Part shown: in pieces, positions 27,296-34,910 of the stretch
Numbering within the stretch: the stretch's first letter is position 1
How the letters are laid out: every line of letters begins with the position of its first letter
NCBI GenBank assembly: GCA_964393795.1
Contig: CAYMWA010000002.1
Location: 18,290-82,289 of the forward strand
DNA: 64,000 nt
From: Chryseosolibacter sp964393795
GTDB taxonomy: Bacteria > Bacteroidota > Bacteroidia > Cytophagales > Cyclobacteriaceae
Direction: 5' to 3'
Translations under genes and position numbers: made by a program
The notes under the pieces: generated by a model
Databases searched by the model: none
What the model saw: only the letters and a program-made list of their open reading frames with translations
What the model was told of the DNA's origin: nothing

Positions 27296-27409
27296 ATGGA
27301 TTGGTTACCTTTTTACGTCGTTGTGGTGTTGTTTATCCTTGCCATTATTTCCCCTTTCGTCTTCCCTAACAAGACGGTAAGCGAGCACGAGGAAGACAAC
27401 AAATTCTAG
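27296..27409 (+). CDS. 37-residue single-pass membrane peptide
   Basis: A very short reading frame encoding 37 residues: MDWLPFYVVVVLF, a single hydrophobic helix of about 20 residues, then a charged tail (NKTVSEHEEDNKF). It starts 28 bases after a TAnnTTTG box and ends 19 bases before the LOG-family gene, so it may be the first gene of that transcript. The composition (one helix and an acidic end) is that of a real membrane micro-protein, but I know no family, so it could be chance. Confidence 0.45.
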   Translation: MDWLPFYVVVVLFILAIISPFVFPNKTVSEHEEDNKF

Positions 27410-27428
27410 TTCGCGCTCACAGCACTTG

Positions 27429-27971
27429 ATGAACATCTGTGTTTTCTGCGGTTCCGGAAACGGTTTTGATTCCGTTTATGCTGCGGCTGCAGGAAAGCTG
27501 GGAACGTTGCTCGGCTCGGCGTCCATGCGCCTCATATACGGTGGTGGTAACGTTGGACTGATGGGCGTCATCGCCGATGCGGTACTTGCGGCCAATGGCC
27601 GGGTTACCGGTGTGATCCCCACCTTTCTTCTCGATCGGGAGGTCGGCCATCGTGGTATCACAGATTTGGAAGTGGTGGAGAGCATGCATGAGCGAAAACA
27701 GCGGATGGCCGACCTTGCCGACGCATTTGTGGCGCTTCCCGGAGGATGGGGCACCCTCGAAGAACTTTCGGAAATCCTTACCTGGAAACAGCTCGGGTTG
27801 ATCACGCAACCTGTCTGTTTACTAAATATTAATCGTTTTTTTGATCCCCTTCTTGACCAGATGCGTTTAATGGTGAGAGAAGGTTTTCTCAAGTCAGACT
27901 ACTTCGATCTTTTACACGTCGAAAACAAGCCGGAAAACGTGATTTCTCTTTTCACCGGCAAAGGCCGCTGA
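27429..27971 (+). CDS. LOG-family protein (nucleoside 5'-monophosphate phosphoribohydrolase)
   Basis: A 180-residue Rossmann-like enzyme of the LOG family (TIGR00730-type). Motifs are ICVFCGSGNGFD at the start, LIYGGGNVGLMGVIADAVLAANGRVTGVIP, the metal/ribose motif MHERKQRMADLADAFVALPGGWGTLEEL with the conserved PGGxGTxxE, and the C-terminal VCLLNINRFFDPLL. Members release ribose-5-phosphate from nucleoside monophosphates, including cytokinin precursors in plants and some bacteria. The in-frame TTG at 27426 directly precedes the ATG; I use the ATG. Confidence 0.92.
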   Translation: MNICVFCGSGNGFDSVYAAAAGKLGTLLGSASMRLIYGGGNVGLMGVIADAVLAANGRVTGVIPTFLLDREVGHRGITDLEVVESMHERKQRMADLADAFVALPGGWGTLEELSEILTWKQLGLITQPVCLLNINRFFDPLLDQMRLMVREGFLKSDYFDLLHVENKPENVISLFTGKGR

Positions 27972-28025
27972 AAGCAACTGTCTCGGATTTTCACTATATT
28001 GAGATGACCCGCAATTGTCGTGATC

Positions 28026-29255
28026 ATGCGCCTGTTTCTGTTGTTGGTATTTCTTTGTCTTTCCGCACCGGGAGCCCTTGGCCAAACCCTTGGCTTTGGA
28101 CTTGCCGATGGACGGAAACGCGTGCGCATTCCCATTGAGGTCTACAATAATCTCGTTATTGTGCCGGTCGTGTTAAACGATGCATTGCCGCTGAAGTTTA
28201 TTCTCGACACCGGGGTGCGCACTGCAATCCTTACGCAAAAATCCTTTTCCGATATCCTCAATCTTGACTATTCCCGGAAGTATTCGATATCCGCTCCCGG
28301 AGGACAACAGATCATCGACGCCTATATCACCAATAACGTATCGCTTGAACTGCCCGGCGTTTTGGGTCGCGGGCATGCCATGCTGGTACTGGGTGAGGAC
28401 TACCTGGAACTGAGAAACTATCTCGGCACTGACGTACACGGAATACTCGGTTACGAACTCTTCAGCCGCTTCATTGTCGAAATTGACTACGAAAGAAAAT
28501 TGCTGACACTCACACTGCCTTCAGCGTTCAAAAAACGGAGACGATTCCAGACCATTCCCATCCGTATCGAAGACACCAAGCCTTATATGACTACTTCCGT
28601 TGTGTTAGACGATGGGACACAGCTTACCGCGAAGTTGCTTGTCGACAGTGGTGCCAGTCACGGTCTCATGCTGGAGCCCACTTCCGACAGAAGGATTCAC
28701 GTGCCGGACAGCACGATCAGCAGCATCATCGGTCGCGGACTCGGTGGTGAAATTACCGGCAAAGTGGGGAGAATCCAGATGCTCAGAATGGGCACGTACG
28801 AAATTGATGATGTCATCGCCAGTTTCCCCGACCCCAACAGTTATTTTGACAGTCTCAAACTCGGTGCTACAGGAAGGAACGGAGCGGTGGGTGGCGAGGT
28901 ATTAAGCCGGTTCACCGTGATTTATAATTTTCCGAGGGAGGAAATGTACATTAAGAAAAATGCATCGTTCAGGAAGAAGTTTCATTACAACCTCAGCGGT
29001 CTGACGATCAAAGCCAAAGGGTCGCGACTCAACGTATTTGAAGTGATCGAAGTACGGGAGAAGTCCGTGTCGGATTTGGCCGGCGTATTGGCGGGCGACC
29101 TGATCGTTAACATTAACGGCTACAATGCCGCCATACTCGACCTCAATACCTTGAATGGGTTCTTCAATAACAAACCGGGGAAGCGTATCAGGTTGACGGT
29201 CAATCGCAACGGAACGCTTCTCAAACTGAACTTTGAACTAGCCGATCAGATTTAA
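28026..29255 (+). CDS. Exported retropepsin-type aspartyl protease with PDZ domain
   Basis: A 409-residue exported protein: signal peptide MRLFLLLVFLCLSAPGALG, then two pepsin-like lobes in one chain. Each lobe carries a catalytic-type triad, DTG at residues 61-63 (FILDTGVRTAIL) and DSG at 207-209 (LLVDSGASHGLM), followed by the usual GxLGxELFSRF and GAVGGEVLSRF segments. A C-terminal PDZ domain (about 325-405; SDLAGVLAGDLIVNINGY) may bind substrate ends. Most bacterial retropepsins act as dimers with one DTG; the internal duplication here resembles the eukaryotic pepsin plan. The stop is directly abutted by the convergent stop of the next gene with no gap. Confidence 0.82.
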   Translation: MRLFLLLVFLCLSAPGALGQTLGFGLADGRKRVRIPIEVYNNLVIVPVVLNDALPLKFILDTGVRTAILTQKSFSDILNLDYSRKYSISAPGGQQIIDAYITNNVSLELPGVLGRGHAMLVLGEDYLELRNYLGTDVHGILGYELFSRFIVEIDYERKLLTLTLPSAFKKRRRFQTIPIRIEDTKPYMTTSVVLDDGTQLTAKLLVDSGASHGLMLEPTSDRRIHVPDSTISSIIGRGLGGEITGKVGRIQMLRMGTYEIDDVIASFPDPNSYFDSLKLGATGRNGAVGGEVLSRFTVIYNFPREEMYIKKNASFRKKFHYNLSGLTIKAKGSRLNVFEVIEVREKSVSDLAGVLAGDLIVNINGYNAAILDLNTLNGFFNNKPGKRIRLTVNRNGTLLKLNFELADQI

Positions 29256-29726
29256 CTAGGCACGCAACCTGCGCAGCTGTCTTTTGCGTCGTTCGTAAGC
29301 CCTGTCGAGAAACATTTGCGTGCGCTTGAACTTGGTGGAATTTCCCAAACTGCTGTTAAAAGATTCAGCTGAAAAATTTTGTTTCAGGACGTAATCAAGT
29401 ATTCCGTTAGTGGCCGATTCATGATAATTTGAATTCTTGATAACGGTGATGGGCACCTCTCTTGTCTTTCGCCCTTTGCGAAGTGCTTCAATCGTCTCCG
29501 CCAATTCCGTCCTGCCGATATTGTCGTCGATTAAAATAAAGTCAGGCGTGAACGCAAGTAAACGTTCGACGATACTTCTCAAATCGAAAGCGATCTCCGT
29601 CACGATTCTCCGCCCGCGGATCTGGTTGATCTTCTCAAGCGTTTTCGTGAGGTCAATAGGGTTATTGCCAATCAGCAGGACGTTGAGAGGCTCGGTACGT
29701 TTCGACAATTGAATCTTCGTTTCCAT
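29256..29726 (-). CDS. Degenerate response-regulator receiver protein
   Basis: A 156-residue protein with a receiver-like fold: strand 1 LNVLLIGNNPIDL, strand 3 PDFILIDDNIG with candidate phospho-Asp67, strand 4 VPITVIKN, and Lys115 in DYVLKQ at the place of the conserved receiver lysine. The acidic pair after strand 1 that binds Mg in true receivers is Asn21-Asn22, so normal phosphorylation is unlikely. A basic C-terminal tail (RAYERRKRQLRRLRA) could touch nucleic acid or a partner. No kinase is nearby. Its promoter region is shared with the divergent FAD enzyme gene. Confidence 0.6.
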   Translation of the reverse strand: METKIQLSKRTEPLNVLLIGNNPIDLTKTLEKINQIRGRRIVTEIAFDLRSIVERLLAFTPDFILIDDNIGRTELAETIEALRKGRKTREVPITVIKNSNYHESATNGILDYVLKQNFSAESFNSSLGNSTKFKRTQMFLDRAYERRKRQLRRLRA

Positions 29727-29759
29727 ATTCCGCAGTTATTTAACTGTGACTTCGACTGA

Positions 29760-29820
29760 AAGGTTGCAAGCAACCTTCGTTCCAACGCTTAAATTGCGCA
29801 CTTTTGAATGCCAGCTGGCA
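29760..29820. promoter_or_regulatory. Two palindromes in a divergent promoter region
   Basis: The 128-base gap between the receiver-like gene (minus) and the FAD oxidoreductase (plus) contains AAGGTTGC-AA-GCAACCTT (29760-29777, perfect 8-bp arms) and the perfect 12-bp palindrome TGCCAGCTGGCA (29809-29820). A TTTG at 29803-29806 could be a -33 element for the plus-strand gene. They may be regulator sites; neither is followed by a T-run, which argues against terminators. Confidence 0.4.
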
Positions 29821-29854
29821 GTTTTAGTGCCATTTTGAAACGATTCAAACTTTA

Positions 29855-30961
29855 TTGGGAAAAATCATCGTTATCGGCGGCGGTCTTGGCGGATTGGTTT
29901 CTTCTATACAACTGATCCGGGCAGGACTATCGTGCACGGTGATCGAAAAAAAATCGTACCCGTTTCACCGCGTCTGCGGGGAATATGTTTCGAATGAAGC
30001 CCGTTCTTTTCTTACTGCTTCAGGATTGTATCCCACCGGGCTGGATTTGCCACAAATACAATTTCTCAATGTGTCTTCGATTTCCGGTCACTCTTCTAAA
30101 CTCGCTCTCGACCTTGGTGGTTTTGGGATCAGTCGATACACATTCGACCATCATTTGTACAACATCGCCCGGGAGGAGGGCGTCACTTTTCATCTCGACG
30201 CGGAGGTAACCGGTGTGCATTTCGAAGACGGCGTTTTCCAGGTCACCACGAAATCAACAGTACTGACCGCCGATGTGGTGATCGGCGCGTTTGGAAAGCG
30301 ATCCAGAATCGATCATCAACTGGACAGGGCTTTTATCAAAACACGATCGCCGTGGGTAGGTGTCAAGTACCATGCGCGAACAGATCATCCTGCGGACGTC
30401 ATTGCGCTGCACAATTTCCCCAGGGGTTACTGTGGCGTGTGCAGGGTAGACAACGGCCTGACTAACGTATGTTACCTGACGCATAGGGAAAACCTTAAAG
30501 AAGCAGGAGATCTGCACGCCATGGAAGAATCAACGCTGTTCGTCAATCCACTGATACGGGATCTTTTCGAACGAGCACAGTTTGTTTTTGAAAAACCGGA
30601 GGTCATCAATGAAGTCTCGTTCCAAACGAAGATGCCCATAGTGGATCACGTGTTAATGGTAGGTGATGCAGCGGGCATGATTACACCCGTGTGCGGAAAC
30701 GGGATGGCCATTGCGATCCACTCCGGCAAGATCGTGGCCGAACTCGTCGCACAGTTTTGCGCCGGCACGATTGATCGGGCGACGCTTGAATTGCGCTATC
30801 GCGAGGCCTGGAATGACCAGTTTAAACGCCGTCTTTGGTTCGGCCGCGCCATACAGAAACTGTTTGTACAGCCCTCCTTGTCCAAACTTGTAGTCCGAAT
30901 GGCGATGGTGCGACCGCTGGCTGGACATATTTTACGAAGCACGCATGGCCAACCCTTCTAG
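29855..30961 (+). CDS. FAD-dependent oxidoreductase, geranylgeranyl-reductase/FixC-like
   Basis: A 368-residue flavoprotein starting at a TTG (29855), the first codon of the Rossmann strand IIVIGGGLGGLVSS. FAD-binding GxGxxG is at residues 8-13, the second signature RVCGEYVSNEA about residue 40, and GDAAG with the following CGNGMAIAIHSGK near residue 270. The family covers menaquinone/prenyl reductases and aromatic or polyketide hydroxylases. Three kb downstream are a type III polyketide synthase and a methyltransferase, the same three activities that in Streptomyces (Srs pathway) make methylated alkylquinones, so oxidation of a phenolic polyketide is plausible. Direct proof is lacking. Confidence 0.82.
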   Translation: MGKIIVIGGGLGGLVSSIQLIRAGLSCTVIEKKSYPFHRVCGEYVSNEARSFLTASGLYPTGLDLPQIQFLNVSSISGHSSKLALDLGGFGISRYTFDHHLYNIAREEGVTFHLDAEVTGVHFEDGVFQVTTKSTVLTADVVIGAFGKRSRIDHQLDRAFIKTRSPWVGVKYHARTDHPADVIALHNFPRGYCGVCRVDNGLTNVCYLTHRENLKEAGDLHAMEESTLFVNPLIRDLFERAQFVFEKPEVINEVSFQTKMPIVDHVLMVGDAAGMITPVCGNGMAIAIHSGKIVAELVAQFCAGTIDRATLELRYREAWNDQFKRRLWFGRAIQKLFVQPSLSKLVVRMAMVRPLAGHILRSTHGQPF

Positions 30962-31007
30962 CATAGGTGCAATCAATATTTTTTTACTACCTTAAACCAC
31001 AAAAAGA

Positions 31008-31970
31008 ATGAACCGTCACGATTTTCTAAAATCACTGGGTTTTGCCGCACTGGCTGGCCCTACTGCAATTTCTGCGCTTTCCTGCGGCCCCAAGAAATCC
31101 ACCGATCAGGCAGCCGCGACCACAGTCGAAACAAGTAGCGATCTCTTCTTCAAGATTTCGCTGGCAGAGTGGTCTTTGAACAAGCAATTGTTTGCCGGAC
31201 AAATGAATCATCTCGACTTTCCTGCACGGGCAAAGAATGACTTTGGTATTGAGGCGATTGAGCATGTCAACCAGTTTTTCAAAGACAAGGCAAAAGACAA
31301 GGCCTATCTGGGAGAGTTGAAAATGCGATGTGACGACCTCGGCGTAAAGAGTGTGCTCATTATGTGCGACGGTGAAGGCGGATTGGGCAACACTCAGGAA
31401 TCCGCAAGAATGCAAGCGGTTGACAATCATAAGAAGTGGGTGGAAGCCGCGCAATTCCTGGGCTGTCATGCCATCCGGGTGAACGCTTTTGGCGAGGGCA
31501 CGGCAGAAGCCGTCGCGGCAGCTGCAACGCAAGGCCTGACCGCTTTATCACAGTTTGCGAAAGATTACAACATCAATGTCATCGTCGAGAACCATGGCGG
31601 CTATTCTTCGAATGGAAAATGGCTGGCCAATGTTATTGCCGGCACGCAAATGGACAACTGTGGAACGCTTCCTGATTTTGGTAATTTCTGTATTGTCCGT
31701 GAGAACAACGAATGCAAGGAGGAGTATGACCGCTACCAGGGTACCCGGGAGATGATGCCTTATGCCAAAGGGGTAAGTGCAAAAAGTATGAACTTTGATG
31801 CCGAAGGCAATTGTATCGAGACAGACTATGAAAAAATGCTTCGCATTGTTCGTGATGCCGGCTACACCGGCCACATCGGTATAGAATACGAAGGCGACAA
31901 GCTGTCAGAGGAAGAGGGAATTCTCGCTACGAAAGCGTTGCTTGAACGCGTTGGAGCAAGCCTCTCATAA
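31008..31970 (+). CDS. Exported sugar-phosphate isomerase/epimerase-like TIM barrel
   Basis: A 320-residue protein of the xylose-isomerase-like TIM-barrel superfamily (AP endonuclease 2 type). The N-terminus (MNRHDFLKSLGFAALAGPT) resembles a Tat signal with one Arg only, and ISALSC offers a lipobox. Metal-binding features are visible: IEAIEHVNQF, VIVENHGGYS with Glu and His, LPDFGNF and the final HIGIEYEGD. Such exported members probably act on sugars or keto-acids in the periplasm. It stands between the FAD enzyme and the prenyltransferase of the presumed polyketide locus, but its location outside the cytoplasm argues against a role there. Confidence 0.8.
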   Translation: MNRHDFLKSLGFAALAGPTAISALSCGPKKSTDQAAATTVETSSDLFFKISLAEWSLNKQLFAGQMNHLDFPARAKNDFGIEAIEHVNQFFKDKAKDKAYLGELKMRCDDLGVKSVLIMCDGEGGLGNTQESARMQAVDNHKKWVEAAQFLGCHAIRVNAFGEGTAEAVAAAATQGLTALSQFAKDYNINVIVENHGGYSSNGKWLANVIAGTQMDNCGTLPDFGNFCIVRENNECKEEYDRYQGTREMMPYAKGVSAKSMNFDAEGNCIETDYEKMLRIVRDAGYTGHIGIEYEGDKLSEEEGILATKALLERVGASLS

Positions 31971-31992
31971 ACGGAAATATTCTATCAGGACA

Positions 31993-32025
31993 GGGCGGCC
32001 ACGCCCCGGGGTTGGAGCACCGCCC
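31993..32025. terminator. GC-rich hairpin between convergent genes
   Basis: GGGCGG (31993-31998) pairs with CCGCCC (32020-32025), and the loop contains the self-complementary CCCCGGGG (32004-32011). It lies between the stops of the isomerase gene and the convergent ubiA-like gene. There is no T-run, so it is at best a weak two-way terminator. Confidence 0.3.
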
Positions 32026-32032
32026 AGCCGGT

Positions 32033-32911
32033 CTATACGATCGCCTGAGTGCTGAAAAGCCACAGGAAATACGCGTTCAGGCAAATGCCGGAGATCAGGT
32101 TCATGCGCATGGCATGGCGGTAATTGGCCGCACGTGCGTCTTTTGCTACCCGAACGAACCAATAGAAAAAGAAGGACAGCATTGGGACAAGCGCCAACAA
32201 GAAAACCCAGGCATAGACATTTCCGAACGTCAATTTAAGATACACCAGAAAGCCTGCCAAAGCCACGGCAAAAGCCGTTGCCGCAAAATAGAAGGTGCCG
32301 GTAACCCCTAGTTTTGCACTGAGGGTTACATCACCCCTTTTTAAATCTTCTTCATGCTGGTAAACCTGCGTCAGCGGGTAGTTCGCCCACAGCATCGCAC
32401 TCGTGAGCAGGCCCGGAATGACTACACTGATGTCTGCCACGCTTTCATGTTTCAAATCATTAACGCCGATGTATGCCATCGCGAACGTAAACAGTCCCTG
32501 GAAGATACCCGTAATGAGCCAACTTGTCCACGCCAGCTTTTTCAAGCGGATCGCCGGATGGCTGTAAGCTTTGGAGACCAACCCGTAAATCAGCACCATG
32601 ATGGCAAACGTGGTATTGATTTTTATAAAACTCAGCATGATGGCGACAACATCGAATGACAGCGCCAGGAAGTAGAGGCCTTTGTTTACCGGGGGTGGGT
32701 TTTTCAGACCGCCGATGCTTTTTTCATCCTTGTCGAAATAACTGTTGTATCCGTTGCTTGCCGGATATAGCAGGAAGTGAAGGATAAAGAACACCCAGAA
32801 GATCCTATCCCACTCCAGGTGGCGTGATATGCTCAAGCTGAATAGGAATATCGGTAGCAGGAAGAACGAGAACGGTATCCGTAAATGGAGCCAGGCAGCG
32901 CGCGAAAACAT
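32033..32911 (-). CDS. UbiA-family prenyltransferase with an unusual first Asp-rich motif
   Basis: A 292-residue membrane protein with about eight to nine helices, of the UbiA superfamily that attaches prenyl chains to aromatic or other acceptors. The second motif is good (QHEEDLKRGD, residues 185-194), as is YSHPAIRLKK (116-125). The first motif, normally NDxxDxxxD, reads NSYFDKDEK (56-64), so the second and last acidic places are Ser and Lys, although Asp62/Glu63 lie close by. Activity is likely but may differ in donor or metal use. It is divergent from the type III polyketide synthase with only 49 bases between starts, suggesting joint control. Confidence 0.85.
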   Translation of the reverse strand: MFSRAAWLHLRIPFSFFLLPIFLFSLSISRHLEWDRIFWVFFILHFLLYPASNGYNSYFDKDEKSIGGLKNPPPVNKGLYFLALSFDVVAIMLSFIKINTTFAIMVLIYGLVSKAYSHPAIRLKKLAWTSWLITGIFQGLFTFAMAYIGVNDLKHESVADISVVIPGLLTSAMLWANYPLTQVYQHEEDLKRGDVTLSAKLGVTGTFYFAATAFAVALAGFLVYLKLTFGNVYAWVFLLALVPMLSFFFYWFVRVAKDARAANYRHAMRMNLISGICLNAYFLWLFSTQAIV

Positions 32912-32960
32912 AGGCGGCGGTTTTACATCAAGTTAGGGCTTTTAACTGTATTATTGAATT

Positions 32961-34064
32961 ATGAGTTACATCACGGCGATCGGCACCGCCAACCCGGCGA
33001 ATCGCTACAGCCAGTCGCGAATTGCAGCTTTCATGCATCGGAGTATGCAATTCAGCAACGGAGAAGAGCGCAAGCTGAAGGCCGTGTTCCGCGCGAGCGG
33101 GATTGCCTATCGCCATTCGGTCCTTGAAGACTATGGCAGGTTGGAGGGATATACCTTTTATCCAGACACCGCCGACCTTGAACCCTTCCCGACCACCGCC
33201 AAGCGCCTCGAGGTCTTCCGAACGCATGCGCTGAGTCTCAGCCTTGCATCGGTCGATGACATGCTGCAAGACTCCCCGCAGTTCCACATCGAGCGGGTAA
33301 CACATTTGATCATGGTATGCTGTACCGGTATGTACGCGCCCGGTCTTGATATCGACCTGGTCAATTCCCTGGGCCTGTCCCCTTCAGTGAGTCGCACGGC
33401 CATCAACTTCATGGGATGCCACGCGTCCTTCAATGCGTTGAAGGTGGCAGATGCTTTTTGCAAAAGTGATCCGGATGCAAAAGTGCTGATCGTGTGTACG
33501 GAGCTGTGTACGATACATTTTCAACGCGTCGCGACCGACGACAATATTCTTGCAAACGCTTTGTTTGCGGATGGCGCTGCCGCGGTGTTGGTCGAAGCCG
33601 AGACCGAAAACCCTATGCGCCTCGTCCTGGAACAATATCATTCGGTGCTCGCGCGCGAAGGTGCACGCGATATGGCATGGACGATAGGTGACCTCGGTTT
33701 TGAAATGCGGCTTTCTTCGTACGTGCCTGACCTGATCAGCGATGGTATTGGCGAATTGATGACCCGGTTGCTGACAAAGGGAGGCATTACCCGATCGCAG
33801 CTTGCGCACTACGCCATTCACCCCGGCGGAAAGAAAATACTTGAAGTGGCAGAACAGGCCCTGGAGATCACCAGGCACCAAAATGCTGCAGCGTATCACG
33901 TCTTGAAAAACTACGGTAATATGTCTTCTCCCACCGTGTTATTTGTACTCAAAGAAGTCGTGCGAAAACTCAACGACTCCAATCACGGTGAACGCATTCT
34001 TGGCCTCGCCTTTGGCCCGGGGCTTACACTTGAAAGCATGATTCTTCGAATAGACAGACCTTGA
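32961..34064 (+). CDS. Type III polyketide synthase (chalcone/stilbene synthase family)
   Basis: A 367-residue thiolase-fold enzyme that extends an acyl-CoA starter with malonyl-CoA and cyclises the product, giving resorcinols, phloroglucinols or pyrones. The full catalytic triad is seen: Cys153 (FMGCHASFNAL), His287 (YAIHPGG) and Asn320 (YGNMSSPTVLF). The C-terminal LAFGPGLTLE loop is also canonical. In contrast to plant enzymes the Cys is followed by His-Ala-Ser-Phe. The gene is divergent from ubiA-like and is followed after 3 bases by a methyltransferase, so the two are one operon. Starter and chain length cannot be predicted here. Confidence 0.95.
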   Translation: MSYITAIGTANPANRYSQSRIAAFMHRSMQFSNGEERKLKAVFRASGIAYRHSVLEDYGRLEGYTFYPDTADLEPFPTTAKRLEVFRTHALSLSLASVDDMLQDSPQFHIERVTHLIMVCCTGMYAPGLDIDLVNSLGLSPSVSRTAINFMGCHASFNALKVADAFCKSDPDAKVLIVCTELCTIHFQRVATDDNILANALFADGAAAVLVEAETENPMRLVLEQYHSVLAREGARDMAWTIGDLGFEMRLSSYVPDLISDGIGELMTRLLTKGGITRSQLAHYAIHPGGKKILEVAEQALEITRHQNAAAYHVLKNYGNMSSPTVLFVLKEVVRKLNDSNHGERILGLAFGPGLTLESMILRIDRP

Positions 34065-34067
34065 ACG

Positions 34068-34775
34068 ATGCCTGACTTTTCTCATCGCGCCACGGTTCAG
34101 GAATTGATGGACGACCTTACGTCCGGAGGGAATGATCTTCACCAGGCGTTGCGCGAACTTGATACGATCAACGCCCTTCTCGGTGGGAACAGGGTGACCC
34201 TCGACGGAATTGCTGCGCTCCTGCGAGAGACACCCGAATCGGTGCACCTTCGCATTGCCGATGTCGGGTGTGGAAGTGGCGATCTCCTCAGGCTGACAAG
34301 AAACCTGTTAGTGAAGCAATCCCGCGCTGCCTCCCTTACGGGAATCGATGCCAATCCCAATGTTGTTGCGTACGCTGTGGCCCATACCCCTGCCCGTTAC
34401 AAGATAGACTATCAGGTCATGAACATCTTCTCCGAAGCTTTCGACAACACACAATTTGACATTGTGATGGGCACACTCTTCTTTCACCACCTGAACGACG
34501 CGCAGTTGACTACCTTCCTCAGGAAGATGAAGGCGCAGGTCTCCATTGGTATGGTCATCAATGACATTCACCGGAATTGGTTTGCGTACTACGCGATCAT
34601 GTGGCTCACGCGGTTCTTCTCACGTTCACCGATGGTGCGCCATGATGCCACACGCTCCGTGCTGAGGGCGTTCAGGAAGCATGAACTCGAATCCATCCTG
34701 AAGGTTGCGGGCATTGCGCGGTACACCTTAAGGTGGCGATGGGCATTTCGCTGGCAGTTGATTATCCGGTTTTAG
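34068..34775 (+). CDS. SAM-dependent methyltransferase of the polyketide locus
   Basis: A 235-residue class I methyltransferase. The SAM-binding motif IADVGCGSG is at residues 63-71, with the acidic end of strand 2 in LTGIDANP and the post-I motif FDIVMGTLFFHHL. It starts 3 bases after the polyketide synthase stop and almost certainly acts on its product, on carbon or a phenolic oxygen. The Arg/Trp-rich C-terminus (RYTLRWRWAFRWQLIIRF) may touch membrane lipid, which would suit a lipophilic substrate. In Streptomyces SrsA/SrsB are a comparable pair. Confidence 0.9.
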   Translation: MPDFSHRATVQELMDDLTSGGNDLHQALRELDTINALLGGNRVTLDGIAALLRETPESVHLRIADVGCGSGDLLRLTRNLLVKQSRAASLTGIDANPNVVAYAVAHTPARYKIDYQVMNIFSEAFDNTQFDIVMGTLFFHHLNDAQLTTFLRKMKAQVSIGMVINDIHRNWFAYYAIMWLTRFFSRSPMVRHDATRSVLRAFRKHELESILKVAGIARYTLRWRWAFRWQLIIRF

Positions 34776-34910
34776 CGTCTCCCTGCCACGGCCATGTGAA
34801 AGGCATATGCGGGCATCAAAGCGCGGGGTTTCGGCCGAACGCGCCAGAAAAGTCACAAGTGATGGAAAGTGGCACAATTTTTCGTAATTCGTAAGAAAAT
34901 AAATACCATC

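Noticed and set aside
34776..34910. Possible small RNA or tRNA between methyltransferase and lipoprotein genes
   Set aside because: Some GC-rich self-complementary text is present, but no tRNA-like arms and no promoter-terminator pair.
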